DNA from: Gp13-AA77 sp036521995
Lineage (GTDB): Bacteria > Acidobacteriota > Terriglobia > UBA7540
Direction: 5' to 3'
DNA length: 64,000 nucleotides
Assembly: GCA_036521995.1 (NCBI GenBank)
Contig: DATDGR010000233.1
Coordinates: 1-64,000 of the forward strand
A model generated the notes under the pieces. It was given only the letters and a program-made list of their open reading frames with translations. It was not told the origin of the DNA and did no database searches. Position numbers and translations under genes: made by a program. Of this stretch, positions 25,205-33,868 are shown piece after piece (the first letter of the stretch is position 1; every line of letters begins with the position of its first letter).

Positions 25205-25897
25205 TTATTGCCTGACGAACGGTTTGAATCCTCCCGCGGCGAGCAAGGCGCGAGCCCTGTCGGCCTCGCCCTGGGTTTTGTAGGGTCCCACAACCACCCT
25301 GAAGAAGGCGTCGTCGGCCTTCGCCTGCTGTGGCGTGAGGATCAGCGCCGGATAGCCGCGCGACTTCAGCACGGTGGCCATGTTGACCGCGTCCTGCTGA
25401 TTGCTGAGAGCCGCGACCTGCACCAGCAATCCCGACGGAACTCGCGCTGGCACGATGGCCGCGCTCCTCTGGCTGACCGCCGTGGGCGCGGGCGGGGAAC
25501 TGCGCGCGGGGGTAGAGTCGGGTGAAGCCGCCTCAGTCGAAAGTCCCCCCCCATTGGCGCCCCGCGGAGCCGAGGACGAACTGCCCGGTGACGCAGCCGG
25601 AGTGGCAGAAGTGGTCGCACCCGTGGAGCCATCCGGCGCGTTCGGATCGCTCGCCGGTTTGGTCGCAGTGGACGCCTGAGATTCGGCGGATGGCTGCGGG
25701 CTGCTGGCAGACGGGTTCACTTCCTGCGGGATGTCGGATGACGGTTGTACCTGCTCGGTCGAAAGCGCGTTACCGGGATGCCCTTGCCGGTAGCCGAGAA
25801 AGAAGCCGAGGGAAAAAAATACGGCGCAGAGCAGCACGACCGCAAAGAAAGCTCCGAGAAGGGAACGAGTCGGTACGCCCTCGTATTCCTGGCTCAT
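25205..25897 (-). CDS. SPOR-domain membrane protein
   Basis: A 230-residue bitopic protein: short cytoplasmic end, one transmembrane helix (about residues 10-32), a long low-complexity linker rich in Ser, Pro, Ala and Thr (about 40-150), and a C-terminal SPOR domain (about 155-230: G-L-L-V-Q-V-A-A-L-S-N to F-F-R-V-V-V-G-P-Y-K-T-Q-G-E-A-D). SPOR domains bind denuded septal peptidoglycan, so a role in division or cell-wall remodelling is likely. It is 9 bp from the slipin gene and 38 bp from lnt, within an envelope-gene cluster. Confidence 0.88.
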   Translation of the reverse strand: MSQEYEGVPTRSLLGAFFAVVLLCAVFFSLGFFLGYRQGHPGNALSTEQVQPSSDIPQEVNPSASSPQPSAESQASTATKPASDPNAPDGSTGATTSATPAASPGSSSSAPRGANGGGLSTEAASPDSTPARSSPPAPTAVSQRSAAIVPARVPSGLLVQVAALSNQQDAVNMATVLKSRGYPALILTPQQAKADDAFFRVVVGPYKTQGEADRARALLAAGGFKPFVRQ

Positions 25898-25906
25898 GGT
25901 CCTAGC

Positions 25907-26692
25907 CTAGCCGCCTGAACCCGGTGCCTTGCTGAGCGCCTTGCTGGCCAGTCCAGCCAGCAGATCAACCGGCAGAGGGAAGACGATGGTCGTGTTCTTC
26001 TCCGAGCCGATTTCCACCAGGGTCTGTAAATACCGCAGCGTGATCGTGACCGGCTCCCGGGCTATCAAGGCGGCCGCTTGCGACAGCTTTTCAGCTGCCT
26101 GGAACTCGCCGTCGGCCGCGATGATCTTGGCCCGGCGCTCGCGCTCGGCCTCGGCTTGCTTAGCGATGGACCGCTGCATGTCCTGGGGGAGGTCCACCTG
26201 CTTCACTTGCACCTGTGTCACCTTGATGCCCCAAGGCTCGGTGTGCTCGTCGAGGATGGACTGCAGCCGGGCGTTGAGCTTCTCGCGCTGCGCCAGCAGA
26301 TCATCGAGTTCCACTTCACCCAGCACCGAACGGAGGCCCGTCTGCGCAGCCTGTTCCACGGCGTAGCGGTAGTTCTCGACCTCCACGATAGCCTGGGTGG
26401 CGCTCATCACGCGGAAGTAGACCACCGCACTCACCTTGAGGGAGATGTTGTCGCGCGTGATGATGTCTTGCGGCGGGATCTCCCAAGTGATGGTGCGCAG
26501 CGAGACTTTCACCATCTTATCGATTGGCCACCAAATGAAAATTATGCCCGGGCCCTTATCGCGCGCGATCACCCGGCCCAGGCGGAACACCACCGCTCGC
26601 TCGTACTCGCGCAAGATGTTGAGGGACTTGGCAATCCAGATGAGGAAGATGACCACCGCGATCAGCAGAAGCAGGTTCGAGTTCGAGTCCAT
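25907..26692 (-). CDS. slipin / stomatin-like (SPFH) protein
   Basis: A 261-residue SPFH-domain protein: N-terminal membrane hairpin or helix (about 6-24), [13 protein letters not shown] typical of slipins, the SPFH domain to about residue 185, then the charged helix [23 protein letters not shown]. Slipins oligomerise on membranes and are usually paired with an NfeD-type protease that can cleave them; here the NfeD-like gene lies 54 bp upstream on the same strand. Likely role: membrane microdomain organisation. Confidence 0.92.
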   Translation of the reverse strand: MDSNSNLLLLIAVVIFLIWIAKSLNILREYERAVVFRLGRVIARDKGPGIIFIWWPIDKMVKVSLRTITWEIPPQDIITRDNISLKVSAVVYFRVMSATQAIVEVENYRYAVEQAAQTGLRSVLGEVELDDLLAQREKLNARLQSILDEHTEPWGIKVTQVQVKQVDLPQDMQRSIAKQAEAERERRAKIIAADGEFQAAEKLSQAAALIAREPVTITLRYLQTLVEIGSEKNTTIVFPLPVDLLAGLASKALSKAPGSGG

Positions 26693-26746
26693 GGCATCCC
26701 TCCGGCCCTTTGAGGGCTCATCCGTGCGGCGTCACGCCGCTGACAA

Positions 26747-28156
26747 TCATACCTCGCTCTTTGACTCTGGTTCCGGCTCAACCACGAGTTTCAAGCCCTC
26801 GACCTCGCGGACGCGGACCCTGCCGCCGATTGCCACCGGCTGCGCCGAACGGGCTTCCCAGATCTCGCCGCGGATCAGTATCTTGCCCTCGGGCGCGAGG
26901 TCCGTTCGGGCCACGCCCACCTGGTTGATCATACCTTGTTCACCGGTAATTGTTTTGGCTCGCCGCGCGATCATCGCCAGGCGAAGCAGAATCACGCTGA
27001 TCACGGCCACGGGAATGGTCACGCTCAGGGCCGTCCCCAGGCTGATGGCGGCGCCCGGCAGCGGTGACTGGACCAGGATGAGCGCCCCCACCACCATGGC
27101 GACGATGCCGCCCGCCGCCAGCACCCCGTGCGAGTTCGCCTTGACCTCCAGCCCGAACAGAACCAGCGCCAGCAGAATCAGGGCCACCCCGGTGAAGTTG
27201 ATGGGTAGAAGGTGGAAGGCATACAGCGCCAGGACCATGGCCAGCGCGCCGGCTGCACCGGGCACCACCATGCCGGGATGGGTAAACTCGACGTAGAGAC
27301 ACAGAGCGCCGATCGCACCGAGAATAAAGGCGATGTTGGGGTCGGCAATGCGCGCCAGAAAGCGTTCGCGGGTGCTCATGCTGAAAGGTTGCAGGCTCGC
27401 ACCCGCGAGATGGAGCACGGTCGAGCCGCCTTCAAAGCGAGCAATGGTGCGCCCGTCGAGCGAGTTGAGCAGATCCTGCGGCGAGTTGGCCACCAAGTCG
27501 ATCAGGTGGTTGTCGAGCGCTTCCTTCTCTGTGAAGGAGCGGCTCTGCCGCACGCCCTCCTCCGCCAATTGCGCGTTGCGGCCCCGCTTGCCGGCGATGG
27601 AGCGAATGTAGGCGGCGGCGTCATTCTCGATCTTGGTCTCCATCGTCTTGCCGATGTCGGCATTCCCCATCATCACCGGATGAGCGGCGCCGGTATTGGT
27701 TCCAGGGGCCATGGCGGCCACGTCGCCCGAGAGCAGGATAAAGAAGCCGGCGGAGGCGGCGCGGCTGCCGCTCGGGGCCACGTAGGTGATCACCGGCACG
27801 CGCGAACTGATGATGGCGCGGATGATGTCGCGCATGGAAGTGTCGAGGCCTCCGGGGGTGCTCAGTTCCAGCATGATGGCGGCGGCGCTCTGCTCATTGG
27901 CGGTGCGGATGCCATTTTCGACGTATTCGGCCGTGACAGGCTCAACGATGTCATCAAGATCGATTTCGACGATTCCGGGCGGACCCGCCGGTCGACCGGG
28001 AGCCGCCGGGGCCTTAACAGGACGCGAGGTCGAAGCCAGGATCGCGAGACCTGTCAGCAGGGGGCCCAAGCCGATGCGCCACCCGGGCCGGCGCTGGTCC
28101 GAATGCCGATATTTCGGCAGCCATCTCGTGATCCTTCTGCTCAGCCCTCGAGACAT
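26747..28156 (-). CDS. NfeD-type membrane-bound serine protease
   Basis: About 469 residues. After a signal or anchor segment (about 28-45) comes a ClpP-like protease domain with L-S-T-P-G-G-L (about 91) and the nucleophile region Y-V-A-P-S-G-S-R-A-A-S-A-G-F-F-I (about 122-136), then four to five transmembrane helices (about 255-400) and a C-terminal OB-fold NfeD domain (G-K-I-L-I-R-G-E-I-W-E-A-R-S). This long form is the partner protease of slipins. ATG 28156 lies inside one of two 52-bp direct repeats, so the start is less certain than usual; upstream frame shows no similarity. Confidence 0.88.
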   Translation of the reverse strand: MSRGLSRRITRWLPKYRHSDQRRPGWRIGLGPLLTGLAILASTSRPVKAPAAPGRPAGPPGIVEIDLDDIVEPVTAEYVENGIRTANEQSAAAIMLELSTPGGLDTSMRDIIRAIISSRVPVITYVAPSGSRAASAGFFILLSGDVAAMAPGTNTGAAHPVMMGNADIGKTMETKIENDAAAYIRSIAGKRGRNAQLAEEGVRQSRSFTEKEALDNHLIDLVANSPQDLLNSLDGRTIARFEGGSTVLHLAGASLQPFSMSTRERFLARIADPNIAFILGAIGALCLYVEFTHPGMVVPGAAGALAMVLALYAFHLLPINFTGVALILLALVLFGLEVKANSHGVLAAGGIVAMVVGALILVQSPLPGAAISLGTALSVTIPVAVISVILLRLAMIARRAKTITGEQGMINQVGVARTDLAPEGKILIRGEIWEARSAQPVAIGGRVRVREVEGLKLVVEPEPESKSEV

Positions 28157-28200
28157 TTTTATAAGCTTAAGCCCTTCAACAACATCGTGGCTTCGTTCGT
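28149..28200. repeat. 52-bp direct repeat, copy A
   Basis: Matches copy B (28304-28355) at 45 of 52 positions with no gaps; the last 20 bp (AACATCGTGGCTTCGTTCGT) are identical. Both lie in the intergenic region before the NfeD gene; copy A overlaps its start codon. In minus orientation each ends with an A/T-rich stretch and ATGTCTCG. Confidence 0.85.
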
Positions 28201-28303
28201 TAGAGCCGGAGCCTGGGTTCATGGACCAGGGCTGCGGAATTGGCTTCGCGGCGGTCGCGATCGGCGGCGCGCTCAGCTTGCACGCGGCACCTGCCCGAAG
28301 GTG

Positions 28304-28355
28304 CGAGACATTTTATTAACCCTCATCCCTTCAATAACATCGTGGCTTCGTTCGT
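28304..28355. repeat. 52-bp direct repeat, copy B
   Basis: Second copy, 155 bp away in the same orientation, just beyond the 3' end of the TPR gene. In minus orientation its ATGTCTCG opens a 12-codon frame (M-S-R-T-F-G-Q-V-P-R-A-S), so the unit carries a start-codon-like end in both copies. Confidence 0.85.
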
Positions 28356-28369
28356 ATTGCACACCAATC

Positions 28370-30007
28370 TCATGGGGTGCGCCTTCCGTTCCCACCGCGC
28401 TCATGGGCATTGGCGTCGTCCACCAACCGCTCGGCCTCGGCGCTCCCGGGGTCAAGGGCGAGGGCCGCGCGCCCCTGTTCGACGGCAAGCGCGGCTTGAT
28501 TCATGGAAAGATACACCCGTCCAAGCCACAAGTGGGTGACGGCGTTGTTGTCGAGCTGAAGAGACGTCTTGAACTCCTCCGCGGCCTCCTGGTGCCTCCC
28601 CTCGGCCTCGTAGACCTGACCGAGGACCAGGTGCACTTCACTGCTCTGGGGGATCAGGGTATCCGCCTCGTCGAGCGCGCGCTCGGCCTCCGCCAGGCTC
28701 CCGGCGGCCAGAAGCTTCTTGCCCTCGCTGATGTGCGCTTCCGCGTGCTGCTCCGGGCTCTCCCGGGAGAGGCGGGCCTCCTCGGTGTTGTGGAGCATCA
28801 CCGCCAGCAGGCCGAACGCCTTGCCGTCATAGTGCTTCTTGATGCGCAGCTCCGGTACGAAGTCCTGGTGGAGCTCGAGGTCCTGATGGTGCGCCAGCAA
28901 CCACCGCGTCTCCCCCTGCTCACCCGTCGAGTTTTGAAGCTTCCCAAAAACCAGCGCCAGCAGTATGTGAGCTTCGGAATCGTCGTCATTCTGGCTGAGG
29001 CCGCTCTCAAGAGCTTTTGCCGCTTCCCCGTATTTCTTCAGCCGCCAGAGGGTGGCGGCCAGGTTGAAGCTGAAGTCGGGGTCAAGGGGATCGCCTTGAT
29101 AGGCGCGCTCGAAACCGGCGAGCGCGTCTTGATAATCGCCGCGCCGGGCCTGGGCCACGCTCAGGTTGTTGGTTACCTCGTCGAGGGGGATCTGCTTTTC
29201 GAGCGCGGCGAACGCCTGCTCGGACTTGGTATTCTCGCCCGTAAAGTATTCATCCACACCCAAGGTAAACACCGACTGAGGGTAGTCGGGATCGGAGGGG
29301 GTTAGTTTGTGGAGCCAGGTGGCGGATTCCGCGTACTGTTTGTGATCGAAGTAGTAGAGGCCGAGCTGGAAAGCCGCGCCGTGGTCAGAAGGATCGATGC
29401 GGTCCGCTTCCCTGAAAAAGTGCACCCGCGTTTCATCGTCAGCCGCCAGCAGGCCGCGAATGTAGTTCTCAAAAGCGTCGAGGCGCAGGGCGGGAAAACG
29501 CCGGGCGAAATCGTCCTCGGCCCCGGCCGTGAAGTCGGGATCGTGCGTGGCCAGCAGGCGCCAGGCGAGGCGGGTCTGGACGTCGAGAAGATCGGCAAGG
29601 GCGCCCGTCGCTTCCAGGCGCGGCGTCAGCTTCAGGCTGTGGACTTCGAGGAGCTGGCAGACCGCAGTTAACTGGTCGCCAGCTACGCGGAAGTTGCCGA
29701 CCACAGCCCAATCTACTCCCAGCGTCTGGGCTACCTTGTAGGTGCTTGCAAGAGTTAGCGGCGTCGCAGCCGGAATGCCCAGTTGCTGGTAGGCGGCGTT
29801 GCGCTCCTCGCGATCGAGGACGTAACGGCCCGGGCCCGCCAGGCGTCTGGAGAGAACCTCGGCAAAAGCCTCCGAGATCCACCCCAGATCAGAGTTCGCG
29901 CTCTGGTTCTCGAAGGGCAGAACCAGAATGGTGCGTGTTTGAGAGGCTGAGGCCTGAGGTACCGAGGTGAGCGTCAGGATGGCCAGCAGTCCCAGAAGCT
30001 TCTTCAC
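28370..30007 (-). CDS. exported TPR-repeat protein
   Basis: About 545 residues. A signal peptide (K-K-L-L-G-L-L-A-I-L-T-L, cleavage near A-S-A) precedes a domain with I-L-V-L-P-F-E-N-Q-S and V-D-W-A-V-V-G-N-F-R, like the FlgO/TolB-N type module found ahead of TPR regions, then about eight tetratricopeptide repeats (residues about 215-530, for example A-L-A-G-F-E-R-A-Y-Q-G-D-P-L-D-P and H-L-W-L-G-R-V-Y-L-S-M-N-Q). A protein-interaction scaffold in the periplasm is likely. The start is GTG 30007, six bases after a TATAAT box, which suggests a leaderless message. The 3' end abuts repeat copy B. Confidence 0.8.
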   Translation of the reverse strand: MKKLLGLLAILTLTSVPQASASQTRTILVLPFENQSANSDLGWISEAFAEVLSRRLAGPGRYVLDREERNAAYQQLGIPAATPLTLASTYKVAQTLGVDWAVVGNFRVAGDQLTAVCQLLEVHSLKLTPRLEATGALADLLDVQTRLAWRLLATHDPDFTAGAEDDFARRFPALRLDAFENYIRGLLAADDETRVHFFREADRIDPSDHGAAFQLGLYYFDHKQYAESATWLHKLTPSDPDYPQSVFTLGVDEYFTGENTKSEQAFAALEKQIPLDEVTNNLSVAQARRGDYQDALAGFERAYQGDPLDPDFSFNLAATLWRLKKYGEAAKALESGLSQNDDDSEAHILLALVFGKLQNSTGEQGETRWLLAHHQDLELHQDFVPELRIKKHYDGKAFGLLAVMLHNTEEARLSRESPEQHAEAHISEGKKLLAAGSLAEAERALDEADTLIPQSSEVHLVLGQVYEAEGRHQEAAEEFKTSLQLDNNAVTHLWLGRVYLSMNQAALAVEQGRAALALDPGSAEAERLVDDANAHERGGNGRRTP

Positions 30008-30013
30008 GGCAAC

Positions 30014-30022
30014 ATTATAACA
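30014..30022 (-). promoter_or_regulatory. extended -10 for a leaderless TPR message
   Basis: TGTTATAAT on the minus strand: consensus TATAAT (30019-30014) with a TGn extension. Only six bases separate it from GTG 30007, so transcription should begin at or beside the start codon. Confidence 0.65.
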
Positions 30023-30095
30023 GCAGGGCTCCGCTTCCGGGTCTTCCCCGGTGAATGCCTGGCGGGCCAATGAAAAAGACCGATCTGCCGGCCAG

Positions 30096-31154
30096 CTACA
30101 TTTTCGCTTCGTAGACCAGATTGAAAGGGGTCTGTGCGGCGCGGCGGAAACGGCTGAAACCGGCCTTGGTGACCACCTCCCGCATTCGGGCCTCGCCCGC
30201 CTGTGCGCCTAAGGCTGCGCCGACCTCTTGAGACATCGAGGCAGGCACGCAGATCATGGTGGACGCTGAATAGAATACCCGCCCCACCGGATTCAAGTTG
30301 TCCTTGACGGTGTCGCCCGCAAAAGGTTCCACGATCATCCAGGCACCGTCCGGCGCCAGTGTCCCGCGGACATGTCGGGCTGCGCCCACCGGGTCGCCCA
30401 TATCGTGCAGGCAGTCGAAGAAGGTTACCAGGTCATATCCTGTGCCGGGGTAGCTCTTGGCGCTGGCTACCTGAAAAACAGTCCGGTCGGAAACGCCCGC
30501 TTTCTCCGACCGTTGCTTCGCCTTTTCGATGGAGTACTGATGATAGTCGAAGCCGAAGAAGCGGGCCTTGGGATAGGCCTGGGCCATCAAGATAGTCGAA
30601 GCTCCGTAGCCGCAGCCCACATCGGCAACCCGGGCCTCCCCCTGGAGTTTTTTCTCAACCCCGTCCAAGGATGGGATCCAGGAAGTTGTCAGATTGGCCG
30701 CATAATTGGGGCGGAAAAACCGCTCCGTGCCTTCGAAAAGCGACGGGTGATGTTCATGCCAGCCCACGCCGGTGCCGCTGCGGAAGGCCTCTACGATTTT
30801 GTGAGCGTCCTTGACCACCGCCGAGACGACCTGGAACGCTCCCGGAATATACGCTGGGCTGTCGTCCTGGGCCAACGCGAAAGCCTGCTCCTCGGTGAGG
30901 TAGTAGTGGTCGGAGGCCGGGTCATAGCTGACGTACCCCGAGGCGGCCTGAGCGGCCAGCCACTCCCGCACGTAGCGTTCGTGAGTGCTCGTCCTCAGGG
31001 CCAATTGGGACGGACTGATCAACCCGGCACCCGACATGGCCTTATAGAGTCCCAACTCGTCGCCGAGCAGCACCAAGGCTGCGCTCATGGCCGAGCCCAG
31101 GTCACCGACGAACTTCTGCATGAACTGATCAAGCTTTTGTGGATCAACCGCCAT
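30096..31154 (-). CDS. SAM-dependent methyltransferase with N-terminal winged helix
   Basis: A 352-residue class I methyltransferase. Residues about 25-100 form a winged-helix dimerisation region (S-P-S-Q-L-A-L-R-T-S-T-H-E-R-Y-V-R-E-W-L, then Y-Y-L-T-E-E-Q-A), as in O-methyltransferases and rhodoquinone or ubiquinone-type enzymes. The SAM site is V-A-D-V-G-C-G-Y-G-A-S (about 176), with F-F-G-F-D-Y-H as the ribose-binding acidic region and D-L-V-T-F-F-D-C-L-H-D-M-G as motif IV. Substrate unknown. It is the next gene downstream of the phosphatase operon (81 bp gap) and could be its last member. Confidence 0.88.
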   Translation of the reverse strand: MAVDPQKLDQFMQKFVGDLGSAMSAALVLLGDELGLYKAMSGAGLISPSQLALRTSTHERYVREWLAAQAASGYVSYDPASDHYYLTEEQAFALAQDDSPAYIPGAFQVVSAVVKDAHKIVEAFRSGTGVGWHEHHPSLFEGTERFFRPNYAANLTTSWIPSLDGVEKKLQGEARVADVGCGYGASTILMAQAYPKARFFGFDYHQYSIEKAKQRSEKAGVSDRTVFQVASAKSYPGTGYDLVTFFDCLHDMGDPVGAARHVRGTLAPDGAWMIVEPFAGDTVKDNLNPVGRVFYSASTMICVPASMSQEVGAALGAQAGEARMREVVTKAGFSRFRRAAQTPFNLVYEAKM

Positions 31155-31235
31155 CGCTGTACCCTCCCTTCGGCGCCTGATACTATCACAGCTCTTAAAT
31201 CGGCGCTTGGGTGGTCAGGCATCGTCAAGGCATCG

Positions 31236-33839
31236 CTACGATAGGCATCGCGAGACCACCAGCGTGATGTCATCTGCCTGTTCCCGGCCGCTGAAGTGCT
31301 GAACGGTCGCGACCACCTCTTGCAAAAGGGAAGAGACCGCGCGGTGACATTGGGACGTCACCGTATCAATCAGCCGTCCTTCGCCGAATTCCTCCCCCTC
31401 GGCGTTCTCCGCCTCAGTAACGCCGTCGCTATACACAATCAGCGTGTCTCCTGGGGCGAGCTGCGTCTCCGCCACCGAGCACTCCCACTGCTCAAAGAGT
31501 CCCAGTACGGTACAGGTGGGTTCCAGACGTTCGACCGCCGGCGGCGAGCCGCCCGCTGGGCGGGAGTCCTTGCCGCGCACCAGGAGCGGCGGGAGGTGCC
31601 CGCAATTGGCGTAGCGCAGGCGCCGGGTGGAGTCTTCGTAGTCCGCAAAGAAGAGGGTGGCGTAACTGCTGTCACTGCTGTTTTCGTAGAACAATTGATT
31701 TACTGACTTGAGCAGGCGAGGCAGGTCGTCCAAGGCCACGGCGTACTGGCTGCGCAAATTGGCCTGCAGGTTGGCCATCAGCAAGGCGCCGGAGATTCCC
31801 TTTCCCGCAATGTCAGCCAGCACCAGTCCCAGGCGGCCGGGGCGGAGCTCGAGGAAGTCGTAGTAGTCTCCACCGACTTGACGAGCCTGGATGCAGCCGC
31901 CCGCGTATTGAAGAGTCCTCATCACGGGTAGCTTCTGCGGGAACAACCTGGCCTGGACTTGCTTCGCGTACTCCATTTCCTGCGCAATGCGCCGCTCAGC
32001 CTCGATTTGCTCGGCGATCTTTTCACCCAGCCGAATACTCTCGAGGGCTAGTCCTGCCTGGCTCGCCACCGAAGCCAAAAGGCGCTTGTCCTCGCGCGAG
32101 TAAGGCTCTTCCGACAGCCGGGAACCCAGTGCAATAACGCCGGTCAGGCGGCCGTCGCCCCCCAGCAGCGGGACCAGGCATTCCGGCTCGGTGGATCCGA
32201 ACTCTAAAGGTTTGGAACCATCGCCGGCGGGTTGAATCTCGATGGGCTCTCCTCGACGTCGCAACTGCTGAAGCAGGGGCGTATCAGGCGAGACCGCCGC
32301 CGGCTCAAGTGCTGCTTGCGCCGCAGTCCGCTGCAAGCGCAACTGGCCGTCGCCTGCTTCCAGATACACGGCGATGGTGGTCGGATGGAGGGCCTGTTTG
32401 ATCTCTTCCTCAAGGAGCGCAGCCAACTGCTCCCGCCGCATAGCTTTGCGGATATTGAGGGCGAGGTTCTCCAGGATTTGGCGGGCGTCATACGCGCTTC
32501 GGAAGAAGGCGCGGTCGATCCTTTTGCTGACTCGTGAGCGGATCTGCAAATTGACCAAGGTGGAGAGCGCACCAAAGGCGATGCCGAAGCCCAGGCTAAT
32601 GGGCAGTGTGATCGGGCTACTGAGGCGCGCGAACCCGGCAAGAACGGTAATGAACAGCCAGATCGCCAGTGAGGTCACAAGGGCCGTGAGAACCAGGAAT
32701 CCGCGTTGCACCAGCAGGTAGCGCGCGCTCCTCTTCAGAAGCACCGGGATTTCGAGCACGCGATGCTTGACCACGGCGTAAGCGAAGGACACAGGGAAAA
32801 GGCCTAGCAAGATGACAACGACTGCCAACAAGAAAAGGGGAACATGAAACTTGAGAAAGTCGTTGGCCGCCAGCAAGAGCGTTCCCGGTATGACACCCCC
32901 GAGCGTTCCCCAGAGAATCACGCGAATCTTGCGCCGCGCTTCGGGGGTGCGCGTCGTGAAAGCATTTGAGGCCAGCGAAACCAGGCCCAGGATGATGAAG
33001 CCGTAGCCGTAGGACAATCGAATCAGTTCGGCGGTATTTTCCCCGGCCAGCCTGACGAGCGCGGCCGGCGCACGAGGCCCGCCGGCTGCGAGTCCTGGCA
33101 GCGCCCAGGATACGCCCAGCGCGAAGCCCAGCCACTTCAGCCACGGGGCGCGCCGGTCGAGCGGTGACCGCTCCGGAAACACGGAGAAGAAGTAGTAAAA
33201 CAGCGCTCCCCCCAGACTGTCGAAGATCGCCCGGAAGGCCAGGAGGAAGGTTCGCAAAGCCGGGCCGAGATTTGCGAACGAATTGCCTGCGCCGGGAATG
33301 GCAATGAAGCCCGCGAACATGAGGGTGAGAAGCCAGACGTTCCGGTCTTCCGGGCGGAGAAACAGGATGGCGACTCCGACCACGAGGAATGGGAGCGGAT
33401 ACGCATTGGCGATAGCCGCGCTTACCTGCCCCGCGATGCCCCCCTCCGGCGATAGCGAGCGGCGGAGCCGGAACACGGCGTTGACCACAAACGGCGCCGC
33501 TACCCTGGGGCGCTCGACGGTCAGTTCGACCCCATCGCCGGGCCGGTGCTGCGCCCAGGCATGGCCTATGGAGTCGGAGTCTTTGATAGGCCGTCCGTTG
33601 ATGGCGAGGATTTGATCTCCCGGTCTCAGGCCTGCCTTTTCAGCCGGACTGCCGGGAACAATGCTCTGAACGAGCTCTGAGTGTTCGGAGGCGAGGTAGA
33701 GGTTGGAAAAGCCCAGTTCCACCGGGACCATCTCGCGGACGGAGAACATCCAAAGGGCGCTGTACAGAATCATGGCTCCGGCAAGGAATGTCGCCAGGAT
33801 TCCAAGCAGCGGTTTCGGGAGTGACAGAGACTGGACCAT
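31236..33839 (-). CDS. PDZ - multi-helix membrane - GAF - SpoIIE phosphatase
   Basis: An 867-residue signalling protein. Order: one helix (about 12-30), a PDZ domain in the extracytoplasmic loop (about 50-115: V-P-G-S-P-A-E-K-A-G-L-R-P-G-D-Q-I-L-A-I-N-G), seven to eight transmembrane helices (about 150-430), a GAF domain (about 470-620), a short coiled coil (E-A-E-R-R-I-A-Q-E-M-E-Y-A-K-Q-V-Q-A-R-L-F-P) and a C-terminal PP2C/SpoIIE phosphatase (L-V-L-A-D-I-A-G-K-G-I-S-G-A-L, A-N-C-G-H-L-P-P-L, I-V-Y-S-D-G-V-T-E-A). Metal-binding Asp residues are present. Such RsbU-like enzymes dephosphorylate anti-sigma-antagonist proteins in partner switching; no antagonist or anti-sigma gene is nearby. Gap to the P450 gene: 29 bp. 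Confidence 0.9.
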   Translation of the reverse strand: MVQSLSLPKPLLGILATFLAGAMILYSALWMFSVREMVPVELGFSNLYLASEHSELVQSIVPGSPAEKAGLRPGDQILAINGRPIKDSDSIGHAWAQHRPGDGVELTVERPRVAAPFVVNAVFRLRRSLSPEGGIAGQVSAAIANAYPLPFLVVGVAILFLRPEDRNVWLLTLMFAGFIAIPGAGNSFANLGPALRTFLLAFRAIFDSLGGALFYYFFSVFPERSPLDRRAPWLKWLGFALGVSWALPGLAAGGPRAPAALVRLAGENTAELIRLSYGYGFIILGLVSLASNAFTTRTPEARRKIRVILWGTLGGVIPGTLLLAANDFLKFHVPLFLLAVVVILLGLFPVSFAYAVVKHRVLEIPVLLKRSARYLLVQRGFLVLTALVTSLAIWLFITVLAGFARLSSPITLPISLGFGIAFGALSTLVNLQIRSRVSKRIDRAFFRSAYDARQILENLALNIRKAMRREQLAALLEEEIKQALHPTTIAVYLEAGDGQLRLQRTAAQAALEPAAVSPDTPLLQQLRRRGEPIEIQPAGDGSKPLEFGSTEPECLVPLLGGDGRLTGVIALGSRLSEEPYSREDKRLLASVASQAGLALESIRLGEKIAEQIEAERRIAQEMEYAKQVQARLFPQKLPVMRTLQYAGGCIQARQVGGDYYDFLELRPGRLGLVLADIAGKGISGALLMANLQANLRSQYAVALDDLPRLLKSVNQLFYENSSDSSYATLFFADYEDSTRRLRYANCGHLPPLLVRGKDSRPAGGSPPAVERLEPTCTVLGLFEQWECSVAETQLAPGDTLIVYSDGVTEAENAEGEEFGEGRLIDTVTSQCHRAVSSLLQEVVATVQHFSGREQADDITLVVSRCLS

Positions 33840-33868
33840 GGTCTTGAGAGGCGGTGCCGGGCCGGGCG

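Noticed and set aside
27212..29305. Long plus-strand frame spanning the NfeD and TPR genes
   Set aside because: It crosses two well-supported minus-strand genes and lacks any domain.
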